From assembly GCF_900090045.1 (NCBI RefSeq), contig NC_041783.1, positions 1 through 64,000 of the forward strand: a stretch of 64,000 nucleotides of DNA, written 5' to 3'. The position numbers and the translations under genes were made by a program. A model generated the notes under the pieces. It did no database searches. It had not been told where the DNA came from and was given only the letters and a program-made list of their open reading frames with translations. Shown one piece after another: positions 13,966 through 27,645 of the stretch (position 1 is the stretch's first letter; each line of letters starts with the position of its first letter). This DNA comes from Plasmodium malariae. Taxonomy: Eukaryota; Apicomplexa; Aconoidasida; Haemosporida; Plasmodiidae.

Positions 13966-16900
13966 CTATAAGTAAAATAAAATATTTTAAATTCTTATGA
14001 TATGATATACTTATTTTCTCATTATATTACTACTATTATTATTGTACATATATACTTAATATGAAGCAGTAATGAATATTAACCAAATTTTCTTGGATGA
14101 TATTATTATACCACTACTTAGTAATTATAACAGGAACAACTGTATAGAAGAAGTATAAGACTTTTCACTAAAATAAGAAAATTCACTTTCTATTAATGTT
14201 AGCACTATTTTTTCTTATATTATCTTTGTGTTTGTAAAGAATTCACTATATTTTCACAACGAACTATTACAATGATAGTATTATTTGCATTCTAATTTTT
14301 TTTTCTTTTAAAAGTATTAAGTATGATAAATAAAATACAAATATAAACTTTAGAAAAGAAAAGATCATTTTAAAAATGTTTTAGTAAATGTTTTCAATAA
14401 TGATATTTGTAGAAAAATGAATATTTTTTACAAGTAGTTTTAATGTATTAAATATTGTTAATGTTTGGAATATATATATATATTTCCTTATATAACAATT
14501 AAAAATTTTTATTATTTATACCTTTTAGAAATAAAATTAAATTGATCTTTTGATATTTAACAATTTAATTTTATATTTAAAAAAAAATATATATATATAT
14601 ATACCTTGAATATTCATATAGAAATGTGTGTTAGTAATATAACTTTTAAATTTTTTCATATTTCCTTATCAGAAAAAATACATTTGAGTTCTTATAATTT
14701 TTAAACATTATTTAATAATTAAATGATTTAAGCTGTTATATGAAATTTAAAATTAATTATACGAAGCGAAAAAAAAAATAAGACAAAATTTTTTGTTCCA
14801 CAAATTATAAGCTACATGTTAAATATACCTTGGCTATTTAGAAACCTCATGCGCTATTATATTAAATTATGCATTCTTTAATTGAAAAAAAGGTTTACAA
14901 ATTGTATAGTTTAAAAAGGGAAATTCAAATGAGCTGTTAAATAAATTTATATCTATTAATTACTAACAGAACCTTATAATTATAAAATTTATATAAATAC
15001 AATATATTTTTTATCGCTAAAAGTAAATTTTTTAAAATAAACAATTTAGTTGCTTTCCTTATTTTCCATTTCTTTTTTCCTAAGAATAAAAAAATTCATA
15101 TCTGCTATAGAAACATTAATAATAAAAAAAAAATAAATAAAAATATAAAAGTAAAATTTGTAAAAAGAATCTTTAATAATTGTGATAAGTTAAAAGAATT
15201 TTGAGTAAAGTTACTTAAAATATAAAATAATATCGTTACGAAATTTGAAGAATAATATATAATAAAAATTAGGAAAATATATGATATATAATTTTTAATC
15301 TTGAAAATTCTATAAAGGAAAAAAAGATACATTTATTTTTTATTTATTTATAAATAAATACTAAAAAAAATTAAGTATTATATTAAAAAATTTATACAAC
15401 TAATATAAAATAAATTAGTTTTTTATAAAATAAACCTATAAAAACAAAAATATTCATATTCCAATTCTTTTTTACCTTACTATTTGTTCCACTTATTTAA
15501 TTACGATAATTACAGAAATAACGTATATTGAATATATATTTTTTATTATTCAATAATAAACTCATATTAATTTGACAAATCGAATTATTGTCCCAAAAAA
15601 TAAATAATAAATTGAAATGAAAAACAAATTATATTTTTATTTACGTCATGTAATTCATATTACCCTATGGCACTGAAGTAAAATAAGACAATTATTTCTT
15701 TATTTCGTGCTTTCATATATTATTAGGATATATACATATATATATAATATGTATAATAAAAAGTATTTGGAAATTTAATCGATTTATAACCATAAAATAT
15801 TCCTTTACATCACTTCGCGCTTAATTTGTCGTATAGAACAAATTCGTAATTATATATAGAAATATAATGTCGTATCTTAATAACTATTGTTATATATTAT
15901 GAGGAATACATAATGAAACAAATTACGTAAACTCATAACTCTTCATTTAAAATTTTTTTTCTATATTTTCATGTAGCTAATTGAGATGGTTATTTTTAGA
16001 AGTATTTATTTTACTCTAATTAGTTTTTTTGAATTTGATATCTAATAAAATTATTCGCGTTATTTTAAAAAAATTATTCATATTCATCCAAATAAAAATA
16101 TCATATATAAATAATTTACATTTGTTTTCTAAATATTTAACTTGTTCCTAATTAAATATACATACTATAAATAAATAGTATTATTAAATTGATATATAAT
16201 ATATTTATATTAAATAATAACTTTTAGACAGCTTAAAAAAGTACCATATAAAAAATGTAGGAACAAATACATACTAATTGTATAAAAATTTAAGAATATA
16301 TATTAATCTTCTTATTGCATATCAAAATATTTAAGTATATCTTGGCTATATCCTAATGATCACACATTTTCTCTACATTTTTCCAAGATGTATTATTACT
16401 AATAATACAACCAAATTTGTTAAACTATGATGTAATTAACCTTTTTCTCAAATATATTATGCTTACAAATAGTTCTAATTACTCTATTTTGATAACTTAT
16501 CATATATTAAAGTGTCTATGTAAAGATAAATAATTATTACATTACATATACTAGTGCATATTAAAACTTCATACACTGAATTTATGAAACAGTGAAACAA
16601 GATTAATAATTTCAAAAGTGGTGAGGAAAATAATATTTGTAAATTGCATATATATATTTAATTATAAATATTTTAATTAATTTTAGTTTTTTTGGATTTT
16701 CATCTCTTTAGCATAATATATATAATACACAATTTTTAAAATAAGTTTTCTATTTTTTCTAATAGATTTTGACATTTAACTTATTTTTTTTATTAATAAA
16801 TTTATTTTCATTTACATTCCATAATGTATATCTTAACTGTTTGTATTTTGGTTTAAGTTATTCCTTATATGTTTTATTTTAATTAGTCCTTGTATTTTAT

Positions 16901-19900
16901 TTAAACTATTATTTTCTCTAATTTTTTCTAACTTATATTTATCGTTTTCTCTTTTTTACTTCCTTATTCATCATCTGATGATGTCTTTTTTTTCAAAGTT
17001 ACATTTTTTGCTTCAAATTCTATTATGAATTGTGCTAAAAATATGCCAGATTTGTAATGCAAAGAAGATATTCTTTTTTTCTCCTGTTTTATAGTTTTAC
17101 CAACGGAGAATTAAAAATAGGACTTAATATTTTATTTTATTAATTCATAATCTGTTTTATTTCATAATAAAAAAATTTTGTTTACAAAAATTAAACAAAC
17201 AACAACAAAAAAAAAAAACTAAATAAACGAAAAATAAAAACAAAAAATATATACACTGTATTTATATCATATTATTGTAAATGTAACTAGTTCATATAAA
17301 AGGGACAAATTAATAACTTTTTATAATGAGAATGAACTTCGTACTTTTTTCTAAGTCATTCTATTATAGTAATCATAAATATAGTACGAAATAAAATGTT
17401 CAGTATATAATTCATACTACTATTTAGTTAGAAGTCTTCATTTAGTCCTTTGTAATATTTTACTCATTTTTAATAATTTATCGAAAATATTTATTAAACT
17501 TTATGTACCCACTGAATATTAAATGATAAGTTAAACAAAACAAAAATGCAATAAATATATAGTAATATTTCCTTATATATTTACTGGCGTAACACCAACT
17601 TAACATATTTCTAACATAATCTATAAAAATTAGTTAATTAGAGCAGTAACCAGTTAAAATTCTTTATAAGTAGGCTATTTTTTTATAAAAAATAATTTTA
17701 ATAATATAAATATTACCTTTATTTATATATAAAAACTAAAAAAAAAATATATTTAAAAATTTTTGTTTTTGTGTCGTATTTCCTAACTTTTTATTTTTTT
17801 TTTCCCTGAAACTAACTATGATTTATTGAAATACAAGAATATCTGTACTTCTGCTGATTATTGATATAACTACAGTATAACCTTATGATTCCGGTGCAAA
17901 CAAAATGGTGAACGCATCCAAATAATATTACTAAACAAAAATTTCCGCTTATTTCTAATATAAAAATTACAGGGAATATTCAAATTTTTATAGAACATAT
18001 AAATTAAAAATTAAATTTAATTTTCAATCAGACGTCAATAATTTCTATTGTTTATATTTTAAATATTATAAGACAAAAAGTAATATTTTCATTTTAGATG
18101 TAAAGTTTAGAAATCTACAATGTTATCATTCATTTGGTTTTTACTTTTTATTTTATTTTTTTTTTTTTTGTACTAATAAAAAATACATATATATGCATGA
18201 AACTGTGGATTTTATTTTTTCTTAACGTCATGTTAATTATTTTATAATTAATAAATGTATAAAACTAATAAAATAAAGTAAAATGCAAATTGAATAATTA
18301 AAATATTAAACATAAAACTTATCTTTTTCTTGTTATATTTACTCCTATTCGGGGATGAATGTACACTTGACAAATTTCTTCTTTAAAAATGAATAAATGT
18401 TTAATGGTTGTTAATAATAACAAATATTTCGTTTACATACTTTTTATTGTTTTATATATAAATGAATATAAATGTACACATATGAAGTAAAAGGGTAAAC
18501 TTTCCTTTTATTTCTTTTTTTTTCCTCTTTTTACTTTTTTTTTTTTTTTTCTTTTTTTTATATTTGTTTTTTTCGTTTTTATTTGTTTTATATTCTATTT
18601 TTTTTTTTTTTATATATTTTTTTTCATTTACATGTTTTCAGTATCAAAATAAAAATAATAAAATAATAACACAAGCTGAATTTTTTTCTGTATTTATTTA
18701 CATTTAATACTTATTAATTCCGAGTTTACAAATCGTATTTGAAAAAAAGATTTTTTATAAAATATGACTATAATTTTTTATTGTAAAAATAAACATAGAT
18801 CCAAAAAAAAAAATGTTATAATATATAAATATAGAATTAAAATATTTCATATAAATACAGGCTATATTATCAATATAAATATTTTTTTTTTTTCTAATAA
18901 TTTTTATCTTATAAAACGAAAAGTCATTCTCTTATAATCTTAGTTGAAACATATTTAAAAAATATTTCTCTTTATCAATTTTTTTTGCTATTGGTTTTCA
19001 AAGAGAAAAAATAAATGTAATATTTTTAATAACAAATCAAGTTATTAAATCATTAAAAAAAAAAAAAAAAGAAAATGAAATAAAAAAAATAAAATACACA
19101 AATAATACCAGTAAAAAACTAAAAAACTGTGAAAATTTTTATTTTTAAAGTGCACTATTTAATTTAATTTTTTTTTCCCATTATATTATAATCTGCATTT
19201 TTAAAACATTCATAAAACAATGTATAATAGTAGCTCAAATTTCATAGTTTTAATATATTTAGATATATTTTTTGAATTATTGGCTACATATATAAATATA
19301 CATGGTCTGCAAAGAATCAAATAAGCTAATTGATAATGATTATAAAAAATAAATATTACATATATTAGTTATAACATAAAACTAAAACTATATATATGTT
19401 AAATAATTATATTTTTTTGAACTAAGTTTCTAATATTTACATTAGATCAAATTATATCTAAAACTCATTCTATATGTAAACTTATTTAATATATTATAAT
19501 TTTGTTACTATTTTATTTATTCCCTCCACATTTTTTTTAATAATTTTTATTAAAAATAATTCTCAAAAACAGTATATTTGAATAATTAGTAGATAGATTC
19601 TAAAAAATTCTTATTATATATTTTCTAATAAATTTTATCACAAGAGCTCTAAAAATAATTTTAGAATGTATTCTAATGCATATTTTATTATTAGAATCTA
19701 ATGCAATAATATATGCTTATTAAATCAATAGATTATCAATTTATGTTGTACCAATATATATTTATATATTTGAAGCAAAATATTTGTATTTTGATCAATT
19801 ACATTTCTTTAAATTTTTCCATTAAATATTTATTAAATTCTTTTTTAGTTTTGTTTTAAAAATGTGAAATAATAATGTTTCTAAATATAACTATTACTGG

Positions 19901-20134
19901 AATAGATTTTTTTTAATTATAACTTTTTTTAAATATGTTTTTGTCTTGTAACCTAATGCGTACTACGATTATATTTATCTAAAAATAAAAAAATTCTGAA
20001 GACTTTTTATATTGTTATAATAGAAAATAATCAAGACAAATTCTAAATTAACTATTTATTTATTATTGTCGAAAATGCCATATATGTCTGATGCCTTAAT
20101 TATTACATAAATTTTAACTTTAAAAAAATTTATT
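13966..20134. other. Long AT-rich intergenic region with one weak coding patch
   Basis: No solid gene. A minus-strand patch at about 16880-17130 reads HYKSGIFLAQFIIEFEAKNV then a lysine-rich and acidic SSDDE piece, followed by several stops. It could be part of a decayed surface or exported protein, but I cannot assign it. A hydrophobic 75-codon minus frame at 15105-15332 is probably chance. The rest is poly(T), poly(A) and TA-rich DNA, notably 18480-18640. Confidence 0.4.
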
Positions 20135-20939
20135 ATGCAAGTGAAATACACAAATGTGCGCCTTTTTACTAAAGTTTTTATTTTTTCTTGTTTAATATGG
20201 ACATTAAAATATTTTTATGAGGTATCATAGTAATTATACTTGAATTATTTTATTTTTATTTTTAATTTTATGTTCTTATATGATAAAAGAATTTTATTTA
20301 TATAATATAAAAATACATTTTTAAATGTTTAATATGAATCTTCACTTCTAGAAAACTATCTGCGATAAATCATGGAACAAGGAATTGAACAGAAATAACG
20401 TATTAAATGTTAAATTTAGAAGATTATTAAGTAGTGAAACAGTAGAATCGGTGAGAGATAAATTTAAACTTTTAAAAAAAAAAATAATTAATTTAGAAGG
20501 AGAAAGCGCTGAAGTATTTAAAAAAAAAACATATGTATTACAGAATAATAAACATTTTCATGAAGATAAGAAATCACCATATAGTGATTCTTCTTCTTAC
20601 GATGAATTTAATTATTTAATGAAAAACTCAGAATTTGATGAACTTGGAGAATTCGACTTTGAACCTAATTTAAAACAAAAATCACCCACATTAGAACATT
20701 TTGATAATATTCAGTACAATTACCAACCCAAATCTTTAAAAAAATTACACTCAAAATATGACTCAAATTTACACCATTTTAGACCAAATAATACATATAA
20801 TTCTATGAATTCAGAAGGTGTACGTGAAGCTAATATAAATTACAATAAAAAACAATTAATAAATTCTATAATTTTATTCTTCCTAATTCATTTAATAATT
20901 CTGATATTCTGTGCCTTAATTGCATTAGTAGCTACATAA
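20135..20939 (+). CDS. Plasmodium exported protein, unknown function
   Basis: Two exons. Exon 1 (20135-20221) codes for 29 residues, MQVKYTNVRLFTKVF..., with a hydrophobic signal-type core, ending at donor GTATCATAG. The intron ends in CTTCTAG at 20351. Exon 2 (20352-20939) is in phase 0 and gives a 224-residue protein. It starts CDKSWNKELNRNN, then FRRLLSSE: R52-x-L54 matches the position of the export motif in the fam-l/fam-m genes, and R53-L54-E58 fits the relaxed RxLxxE form. The middle (about 75-190) is hydrophilic, serine, aspartate and asparagine rich, with no repeat. One membrane segment lies at about 199-222, almost at the C-terminus. It faces the other way from most neighbours and stands alone. 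Signal, export motif and tail anchor support export into the host cell; the family is not recognised. Confidence 0.8.
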
Positions 20940-23843
20940 CTTGTTTAATGATTACCGTAGCAATTATGTCTATTACTATTTTATATTGTAATCCACTATT
21001 TATTGTCATCCCTAGTAAAATTTTTTTTTAATATTATATTCTAATTCTTTGGATAACACAATTTATTTTACATTAATATACATAAAATTAGAGGCTAGAT
21101 TAATCTAAGCGTAGTAAAAAATAAGAAAAAAGTATTCACTGTAAAAAGTTAATTTTATAAATGTGTTATATTAATTTGGAAATTCATGAAACGTTATACA
21201 TTCATTTATAGATAAAACTATATTACAAATAGAATTATATAATATTTGAGTTATTTATTTATTCATATATTACCTTAAAGAAATGTCTTTGTATAATTTT
21301 ATATGTCTTGTTATGGAAGAAATTATTTGTATTGGTATTTTTATTTTAAATTATTGAAGTTTCAAAATTTATAAAAAATTTTATTTTCTAGCGAATAATA
21401 TATATATATTTAAATAAATTTGTATAATAAACTTTAACATTATAAATTTAAAAAATATGAAAAGGTAAAATAAAATTACATTAACTCATGCATTATTATT
21501 TGAAAATATGCATGGTTACTTTGACTTTTAATTATCAAGAATATATTTTTACTATATATATTCATGCGTAAATTTGATAAACCTAATACAATTATTAACG
21601 AACGGTTTTTATTTACTCTACAGATTGTAGAATTCTCTTTTCTTCTTCTTTTCTTTTATTATGTTATTTAGCTTACTGGATAAACAATATATTATCATAT
21701 CTTACGTGTGTACCCTCAGAACCCCCTATTTACAAATTTTATTATTATACATTATAAGATGATATAAAATATTGTATTAAAAGTTCGTTAAGATAAATTA
21801 ATATTTTTTAGCTTTTCATTTTACTTACTGAATGCGTCTTCTATTTTTGCACAGTTTTAAATAACTTAAAATTTTTATCTTTCATTTCGTTAACATTTTC
21901 TATTGATAAATATTCATTATAACATTAAATGAAGTAAATCACATGCTTATCGTTCCATTTATCAGTATATTGGTTGAAAAAATACACGTCAAAAACTATT
22001 ATGAAATTTTATTATATATATTTTATCAAATATAGAATTTTAATTAATTTCATAATACAAGTATAATAATAGTTTTTTTTTACACATTCATAATGAAATC
22101 TATATTGATACTCTGTTTATATGTACAATTTATATAATGATTTTAATGCAACTTTAAATTTAATACGTTTATATTATCTTCGTTTATTTCCATCTATTTC
22201 TCTCTATTTCCGTCTATTTTAATATTTTATAAAATTACTATTGTATCTAATAGTGTACGCACAATTATATTTATAGCATAAAATTTTATAATTCTTAAAA
22301 TGTGTTACTTTGTAAATATTCTTATATAATTAATAATAATATGTTCCGAGTAAACAATATTTTTACATATAAAACATAGGCATAAATAACTATATTAGTT
22401 TATTTTATACACGTTTCCTAAATATCTATATATGCTTTTTATACTTCATCTAATACATTAATATATTTATTTATTCTCGTTATGATTATTGAGCTTTTAC
22501 GTATTAAAAGTTAAAAAATAATTTTAACAAGAAAAATATTTAAATTAACCATATTTTTAAAATATACAAAATTATAAAAAAATATCTAAAAGGTGATATA
22601 TTTATATTTCATTATACTATATATTCTACTATATTTCTCTTCATTAATTTTACAAGTAAATTTTAATGATATATTTATTTTTCAACTCGAAATACTTTTT
22701 TATTTTTTTTATTTATTAATATTGGAATAAATACATTTTTTTAAAAAGATAGAATATAATACTATTCTAAAATGAAAAAAGTTTCACATTATTATATAAT
22801 ATTTATGTATAATTTTAATGCACCACAGACTACAAAAAGCAAATGCATTTTGTGCATTAATTATATTCATTGATTTCTTAATAGAATAAAAAGAAAAAAA
22901 TTTATCTCCTATGGTACTACATAAGAATTCATGTCTAATGATTATTATCATAAGTAACATTATATTACTTACTATATTATTAAGATTTATGAAATGTTTT
23001 AATGAACTCGATAAATCATTTATTCATTATTTTTTTCTCCTAATACACTTTAAAAAAAAAAGAAAAAAAGTTTACATTATATATAAACTTGCAGTTGCAG
23101 AATTTTCATTCTAAATGTAATCTGTATTTATTCTTAATAATTCTACAAAATAACTAAAAATATTCCTTAAATGCCACATCTTTATAATCTAAAGTTCATT
23201 TATACATAGATATGTTACTGAAAAAACTAATAGAAAGCTAACATTCAGCAAATAAATTGTTACCAAGTGTAAATATTTCTTAAAATGGACTTTTAAACTG
23301 TTCTAAGATACGTTAAAAAAACCTTTACAAAAATTTATAGTTTAAATGATATTTAAAAGACATATATCTTTTGCAAATACACATATTATTTTGTAAATTT
23401 CAACATATAAGTAAATATAAGAAATAAAGTAAAACTTATATAAAGAAAAACATATAATATATTTTCTATTATGATGTACATTGCGTCCTATTAAAAATGA
23501 TTATATATAGAGACACTAAACATCTATGTTATTTCTTGTTAAAAACGTGCTATATAAAATATTGTTTCTGTTACGAAATGTAATTTTCATTTAAAAAATT
23601 TCTGTAATATAAAATACATATATATTATATACGTAAAATTAATATTTGTAATAACATGTTGTAATATATACGATTAACAAAAAAGTATATAAGAACAATT
23701 TATGTATTCTATTTAAATATTCATTATCATGATTATAAATTTTTCAATGAAGAATTTTCCATTTGTTAGCGTCACTTAGTGTAGCCCATAAACATATATA
23801 TAAATGATTAAGAAAAATTTATACACATAATTGCAAAAAAATA
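20940..23843. other. Intergenic, no gene accepted
   Basis: 3' flank of the exported-protein gene, then AT-rich DNA. A 67-codon plus frame at 22911-23114 has a hydrophobic start and a lysine-rich end, but no splice partner or family match, so I leave it out. A slightly less AT-rich patch at 21600-21730 shows no usable frame. Confidence 0.45.
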
Positions 23844-24179
23844 ATGTCGTCACTTCATATAACTCCAGTAAGTAAAGCACACGTCAAATAAAAATTGAAT
23901 CGCTATTTCAATTTAAGTAAATTCAAATATTTTATATTAAATGTAACAATATTAATTATTTATATATATGCTGAATACAATATGGTATATTTCCTTTTTT
24001 TTCAATTAAATATTATATAGATGCACAATTATACATTTGTTTTATCTTTTTATAACTATCTAATTAATAAAATAAAAGATGATATTTTTGCAAATGAAGT
24101 ACCATTTATGTCAACACATATTATTACTCATAATAATTTTATAAAAATATATATCATTAGCATCAAAATATTGACATAA
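23844..24179 (+). pseudogene. Possible pir-like 5' remnant (short exon 1, intron, partial exon 2)
   Basis: ATG at 23844 opens eight codons (MSSLHITP) directly followed by a strong donor GTAAGTAAAG at 23868. An acceptor TATTATATAG ends at 24020, and exon 2 continues in phase 0 for 52 codons: MHNYTFVLSFYNYLINKIKD..., stop at 24177. A very short exon 1 followed by an exon 2 starting with an S-F-Y-x-x-L-type helix is the known plan of Plasmodium interspersed repeat (pir) genes. The predicted product stops far short of a normal pir protein and no cysteine pattern or membrane exon follows. The splice fit is seen; the pir assignment is a guess. Confidence 0.3.
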
Positions 24180-25208
24180 CTTAACCTTAATTATGAATAA
24201 TTTAAAATAACTCTAAGACCATATTAACTATAATTTTATAATATATATATACAATTATACATAATAGAACAAACATAAAAATAATTATTTATGAAAATTT
24301 GTTCGACTAGGTTAAACATATGAATTTATTTTTGTTTCCATTATAGTAACTAAACATTTACATTTATATATTTTTTATTTAAACAATTACTATTATTACA
24401 AAATAATATGAAATTTCTTTGCAGTGTAAACGTTAATAATCTATTAATATTAATATGTTAGAACGCTCACTTGCTCTAAAAATAAAAAAGTAAAAATAGA
24501 AGTAGATTTTGTATTTATAACATTTTTTTATAATAAATATTAAATTAAATATTACATATTGAATTGACAGCATATTTTAAATAAGAAAATTATTAAGTCT
24601 ATTCATCTGTTTTTTAGTTACAGCAATATATATTCCTCAAAATTAATAATTCTTTATGTAAATTCATTTTTAAAAGATATTATTATACTACATATTTATA
24701 ATTTCATATAAAAACTATTCGAATTTTTAAAAATATAATAAAATGACTTTTGCATTATATAAATATTATGATCCAATTATAATAAATATTAATTAAATTT
24801 ACTTTCTATAATAATATACAAAAAAAAAACAATCTTCTCGTTATATTATATTGATTAATAGATATTTTCTTATATGTCAAAATTAATAATACATTTTTTT
24901 ATTTAGGTCACCAATAATACTTTAGAATTCAAAAAAGGTAAAATAAAAGTAGACAAAATTATTTCACTTGTTACAGTTAAATACATCTATTTTATACTAA
25001 TTTAACAAAAGAATATCATGTATATACTTTTATAAGTATTTTGTGGAATATGCACATATTTTACATGCAAATAAACTCAAAATTTTACATAAAACCATGT
25101 GTCATAAAATCAAATTACATTTAAGCATTCAAATAAATACAAAATTGTGAAACAAACGAGGTTAGATAGTACATCGAGAAAAGGATTTTTATAATTTAAG
25201 ATCATATT
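24180..25208. other. Intergenic, nothing recognised
   Basis: AT-rich sequence between two decayed gene pieces. No frame, RNA gene or repeat array could be supported. Confidence 0.5.
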
Positions 25209-25472
25209 CTATTTACATGCAATACCTCTTTTTAAGTTTATCAAATGATTAGTCCGTCTCGAAAAATCTCTTTCAAGATGAACATTTTTTTTCTTTCCAT
25301 AATATATTAACATTTCACCGTTCGCTTCCAAAAAACGCTTTTTTGAATCCAAATTATGAGAATTTTTTGATTTATTTTTTTCATAAATTTTTTTCCTTAA
25401 ATGCTTTTTTGTTATATTCTCTCAAATGTCATAAAACTTACAATTAGTTATCTTTATATCCATAATAGTAAA
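25209..25472 (-). pseudogene. Unassigned coding remnant (single exon)
   Basis: After an acceptor ATTTTATTTAG (rc, ending at 25473) a frame begins MDIKITNCKFYDI, hits one TGA stop, then stays open for 64 codons to TAG at 25209. Its composition is coding-like and basic, for example NSHNLDSKKRFLEANGEM and HLERDFSRRTNHLINLKRG, unlike the Ile/Tyr/Asn-only frames of the surrounding spacer. I do not recognise the family, and no exon 1 with a signal segment was found. It is most likely the relic of one exon of a subtelomeric gene. Confidence 0.4.
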
Positions 25473-27645
25473 CTAAATAAAATATTAAATGGGAAATTTA
25501 TATTTTAAGGTAATTTAACTTTCACTTAGAATTAAAAATTTTAAATAAATTTATAAGATATATTTTATCCTATACTTTTAGAGCTCTCTTTAATTAAATT
25601 CGAAGTAGAAAAATTAAGTGTAATAAAAGATGCCAGTGCGAACAGTAATTTTTTTTTCATCTTTAATAATATATAGTTTTATATTTTTTAAATTTCAAAA
25701 AAATATATTATATTATTAAAGTATATATTATAAAATAATATACTATAAAACAATAACGGGATAAATTTAAAATAGTTAATAAAAAATATTCAAATTGTTA
25801 TTTATATAAAAATATAAAAATTAAAACTTTAAAATTAAAAAAATAAAGGTCAAAAAAATTAGAATTTATAATTTACTTTTTAAGACCTAAATTTATAAAA
25901 ATATTAAATGATATCTTTACAAAAACTCCTATATAATTAGGTTTAATTATACATTTTATTATGTGTTTTTCACTTACAATACTATTAATATTTAGCTAAC
26001 CCCTTTTTTTTTTAAGAACTGTTAATTTTAAAAAATAATTTTATGAGAGTAATGTAAAACTACACATATATACAAAACGCGAAGCTTTACAATATATAAT
26101 GTCATTCCCTTTTTAGTATCTAAATATTTTAATGTAAGCTAAATACTTTTAGTAATACATTTAGAACTACTCGTCCTTATATTGCTGTTATTTATTATTT
26201 TTTTTTTAATATTATGTTTTCTGTATATGCACATTTTAAATATAATAACATAAAAATTGAATAAGGAAAAAATATTTATAACTAATAATTCTCATATAAA
26301 ACCTAAACCCTTCTTAATCATAAACTTAAATGATTATAATTATTTATTAGAATTATAAAATGTTAAAAAAAAAAAATTTTTAATATTTAATATTTAAAAT
26401 GGATTATATTTGTTCCCCTTTAAATTTTATGCATTTTTATTTAAATAATTTTATATTCTTTTAATTTTCTTAGCACAGAGTTCTCTGTTATTTTCTCTCT
26501 AATCTTATATTTTATTTAAAAAAACAAATTTTTTAAGATTACTATAATAAATTCATATAAACCTTCTTATTTCAACATGATTCGGTTTATCTAAAAGAAT
26601 CATTATTTATGTTCTTTTAGTATTTTAATTTTTTTGATTAAATAATTTTGTTATTAAAAAGTATTAATAAAAATAATAAAATAATGTGCAATAAAATTTT
26701 AAATATTCTTTTTGTTTTTTGTGAATACTAACAAATTTAAAATAAAAAAGAACACATTAAAATCTGCCTCTATTCATTTCTATTATTATATTTTTTTATA
26801 TAAAGCAAACATTATTTTATATGTTTAATTATCCTAAGAACACATGAGAAAAGTGTTTTTTATTTATGAATATATCATAAGAAATAGAATTTCTAGAATT
26901 TTTTTTTTTATTTTTTTAGAATGGTATCAAAAGTTAATTTAAAAATAAAAATATTAAGCCAGAAAGTGATAACTATTCACATTTTGGTATATATACTCTC
27001 TTATTCTTCAGTATACATAAAATAATATACATTTGTTCTAATAAATTATATGTAAAAAAAAGAATGGCGTACGAAAATGATAATACGTAAGAAGCTATAT
27101 TTTTATATATGTGGTATTATATTTTATTTAGAAAATATAAACTGAATTTTATATTCTGTTAAAATAAGAATACGAATTTATATGTGGAAAATAGATAAAT
27201 CTTTAAAATACATTCTTAAATCCTGGGGATTATTACTTAGTACAAATAATATATAGAGGGGTCTCTAAAATGTAATATATAAATATTAAAAATATTCCTG
27301 CCATGCATTTTTTGTTTTTCTCCTATTTTATTGTATAAATATATGTGGACACAGAAATTTTATTCATAGATATAATTTACTAATAAATACATTTTTCAAT
27401 GATTCATTGAAAAAATATATAAAAAGACAAGTTTCCTTTTTCATTATTCTGCGTTTTTGTACATTTTAATTTGATTGTTCTATTTATCAATAAAAGCCTA
27501 CAAAAAATTATCCCCCACAATAATTATATATATATATATATTACAATTTTTTTATGTATTGATTTAATATATTAAGATGAACTATTATTTTATATACTTT
27601 ACAAAATATTGTTAACGTAAAATAAAATAAAATGATTCGAATGAT
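25473..27645. other. Intergenic, no gene accepted
   Basis: AT-rich. A tiny ATG frame at 27064 (MAYENDNT) runs into a donor-like GTAAGAAG and could be a lone exon 1, but no acceptable exon 2 follows. CCTAAACCC at about 26304 is a single telomere-like word and not an array. Confidence 0.45.

Noticed and set aside
15105..15332. 75-codon hydrophobic minus-strand frame
   Set aside because: Composition is almost only F, I, L, N, S, Y as in translated AT-rich spacer; no splice partner or family motif.
22911..23114. 67-codon plus frame with signal-like start
   Set aside because: No donor at the end of the hydrophobic part and no homologous piece; kept as chance.
26300..26312. CCTAAACCC telomere-like word
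   Set aside because: A single occurrence with no tandem array; not a telomere or interstitial telomeric repeat.
27064..27090. ATG with eight codons and a GTAAGAAG donor
   Set aside because: The only nearby acceptor leads to a frame closing after about nine codons.
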